A stretch of 51,062 nucleotides of DNA from the NCBI GenBank assembly GCA_017849455.1, contig JAFIGX010000017.1:1-51062 (forward strand), written 5' to 3'. The notes beneath the pieces were generated by a model. The model was not told the origin of the DNA. It saw nothing but the letters and a program-made list of their open reading frames with translations, and did no database searches. Below are positions 49,856-51,062 of this stretch, piece by piece. This stretch comes from Pseudobacter sp. (GTDB lineage: Bacteria > Bacteroidota > Bacteroidia > Chitinophagales > Chitinophagaceae). The translations under genes and the position numbers were made by a program. Every line of letters starts with the position of its first letter. The first letter of the stretch is position 1.

Positions 49856-51062
49856 ATGAAATATACTTTATTATTGCTGATAGCCTGTTCATCGGCCGGT
49901 TTCGCACAAACACCACAGGGAGCCGAAGAAGCGATGCGCAAAGTGGCCGACCATATCATTGCCGGTACCAGCTTCCGGTTCGTGAACAATAAAACAGGTG
50001 CCACCTTCGAGAGCACCAAAGGCAAAGACACTTCCGGCAGCGTGAAAGCCGAAAGCAAATTCAACAGGTGGCAATATGTGAACGGGGTATTGACGGTAGG
50101 CATGCTGCGACTGGCCGATGTGCTGAAAGACAAAAAATACTCCGACTACTCCCGGAAGAATTTTTCCTTCATCTTCGACAACCTCGACTATTTCAAAAAA
50201 ATGTTCGATGCAGGCGCCAACGGCGTTGAATACAGGCCCGTGTTCAGGATCGGCTCACTCGACGATTGCGGCTCCATGAGCGCCGGCCTCCTCGATGTTT
50301 ATGCATTCGACAAGAGGGCCGACTATCTCACCTACCTCAACCGGGTAGCGGACCATATCATCAACAAACAATCCAAATTCCCGGATGGCACACTGGCGCG
50401 TAATGGTCCCCGTAAGATGACCTTATGGGCCGATGATCTCTACATGAGCGTGCCCTACCTTGCCAGGATGGGCAAGCTCACGGGCGATAATAAATATTTC
50501 GACTTCGCCATCGACCAGGTAGAAAAATTCAACCAGTATACCTGGGACCCGTCCACCGGCCTGTATTTCCATACTTTTTATAATGATGAGAACATGAATG
50601 GCGTGGCCCACTGGGGCCGTTGCAATGGGTGGGTTGCCCTCGCACAGGTGGAGCTGCTGAACAACCTGCCGGCCAATCATCCCAAACATGCCGCTTTGAT
50701 CAGGATGCTGCTTCGCCAGATCGTAGGCTTCTCCCGCTACCAGGATATCAGTGGTATGTGGCGCCAGGTGCTCGATAAACAGGATTCATACGAAGAATCA
50801 TCAGTAACCGCCATGTATGTATATACCGTTGCCAAAGCGGTGAACGAAGGATGGATCAACAAGCGTTTTATTTCCATCGCACAGAACGGATGGGAAGCCC
50901 TGATGAAAAAAATAACTCCGGACGGGCAGGTGCAGGACATCTGCATCGGCACTTCCGTGGAAGAAGATATCCGCTATTATTACAACAGGCCCAGGGAAAC
51001 CAATGACACGCATGGGTTGGGCGCATTTCTGATGGCGGGAGCTGAGATCATTCGCGCAAAGG
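49856..51062 (+). CDS. GH105/GH88-type unsaturated uronyl hydrolase (partial, cut by window end)
   Basis: The first 402 residues are visible and the frame is still open at the end. Signal peptide MKYTLLLLLIACSSAGFAQ. The (alpha/alpha)6 domain shows SLDDCGSMSAG, LWADDLYMSVPYLAR, GRCNGWVALAQ and DTHGLGAFLMAG, characteristic of enzymes that release unsaturated galacturonate or glucuronate from lyase products such as rhamnogalacturonan oligomers. It follows the beta-helix gene by 37 bp, so lyase-like and hydrolase steps appear coupled. Confidence 0.9.
   Translation, partial: MKYTLLLLIACSSAGFAQTPQGAEEAMRKVADHIIAGTSFRFVNNKTGATFESTKGKDTSGSVKAESKFNRWQYVNGVLTVGMLRLADVLKDKKYSDYSRKNFSFIFDNLDYFKKMFDAGANGVEYRPVFRIGSLDDCGSMSAGLLDVYAFDKRADYLTYLNRVADHIINKQSKFPDGTLARNGPRKMTLWADDLYMSVPYLARMGKLTGDNKYFDFAIDQVEKFNQYTWDPSTGLYFHTFYNDENMNGVAHWGRCNGWVALAQVELLNNLPANHPKHAALIRMLLRQIVGFSRYQDISGMWRQVLDKQDSYEESSVTAMYVYTVAKAVNEGWINKRFISIAQNGWEALMKKITPDGQVQDICIGTSVEEDIRYYYNRPRETNDTHGLGAFLMAGAEIIRAK

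Overview
The window is chromosomal DNA of moderate GC content from a member of the Bacteroidota, most likely a Chitinophagaceae-type soil or freshwater glycan degrader. The signs are SusC/SusD-like outer-membrane proteins run by a FecR/ECF-sigma pair, a PorW/SprE-like type IX secretion protein, HYC_CC_PP and PF14121-like porin families, and TAnnTTTG promoter boxes in place of Shine-Dalgarno-led genes. No phage, insertion sequence, CRISPR array, rRNA or tRNA was seen.

Positions 1-7195 hold a copper/heavy-metal island, all on the minus strand: a HYC_CC_PP protein, two exported HMA-type proteins, a small beta-barrel protein, a CopA-like P-type ATPase, an AraC regulator fused to an HMA-like metal domain, a CopZ-like chaperone and a Met/His-rich outer-membrane protein. 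The promoters in front of copA and copZ share a 10-bp box (9 of 10 identical) at the same distance from the -7 element, so the HMA-AraC protein may be the copper switch.

Positions 7230-25027 are mostly housekeeping: a porin, purine nucleoside phosphorylase, succinyl-CoA synthetase beta, a SprT-like protein, a bactofilin with an M23-like stalk protein that lacks its peptidase domain, a T9SS PorW/SprE-like TPR protein, PBP1A, a Tat-exported oxidoreductase, a DUF2911 protein, phosphofructokinase and pyruvate kinase.

Positions 25028-36353 look like an amino-sugar or glycoprotein locus: CutC and glycosylasparaginase (one operon), a SusD/SusC pair, FecR, a divergent ECF sigma factor, and a NagB fused to a PIG-L/LmbE-type deacetylase domain. 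Positions 36402-51062 form a plant-polysaccharide (pectin side-chain and hexuronate) cluster: mannonate and altronate dehydratases (both yield 2-keto-3-deoxygluconate), an AraC regulator, GH36 and GH97 alpha-galactosidase-type enzymes, a six-hairpin glycosidase, a beta-propeller protein, a right-handed beta-helix protein and a GH105 enzyme cut by the window end. This cluster has no SusC/D pair of its own inside the window.

The most unusual structure is in the spacers. There are three families of long hairpins, and each arm is itself a tandem array of a short unit: 8 bp (GTTGAYAR, four copies), 7 bp (AGTTGGC, one copy) and 9 bp (GATTNNNNG, one 160-bp element with 44-bp perfect arms). Two further spacers hold single-arm arrays. 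I regard these modular palindromes as the best candidate for an undescribed system here.
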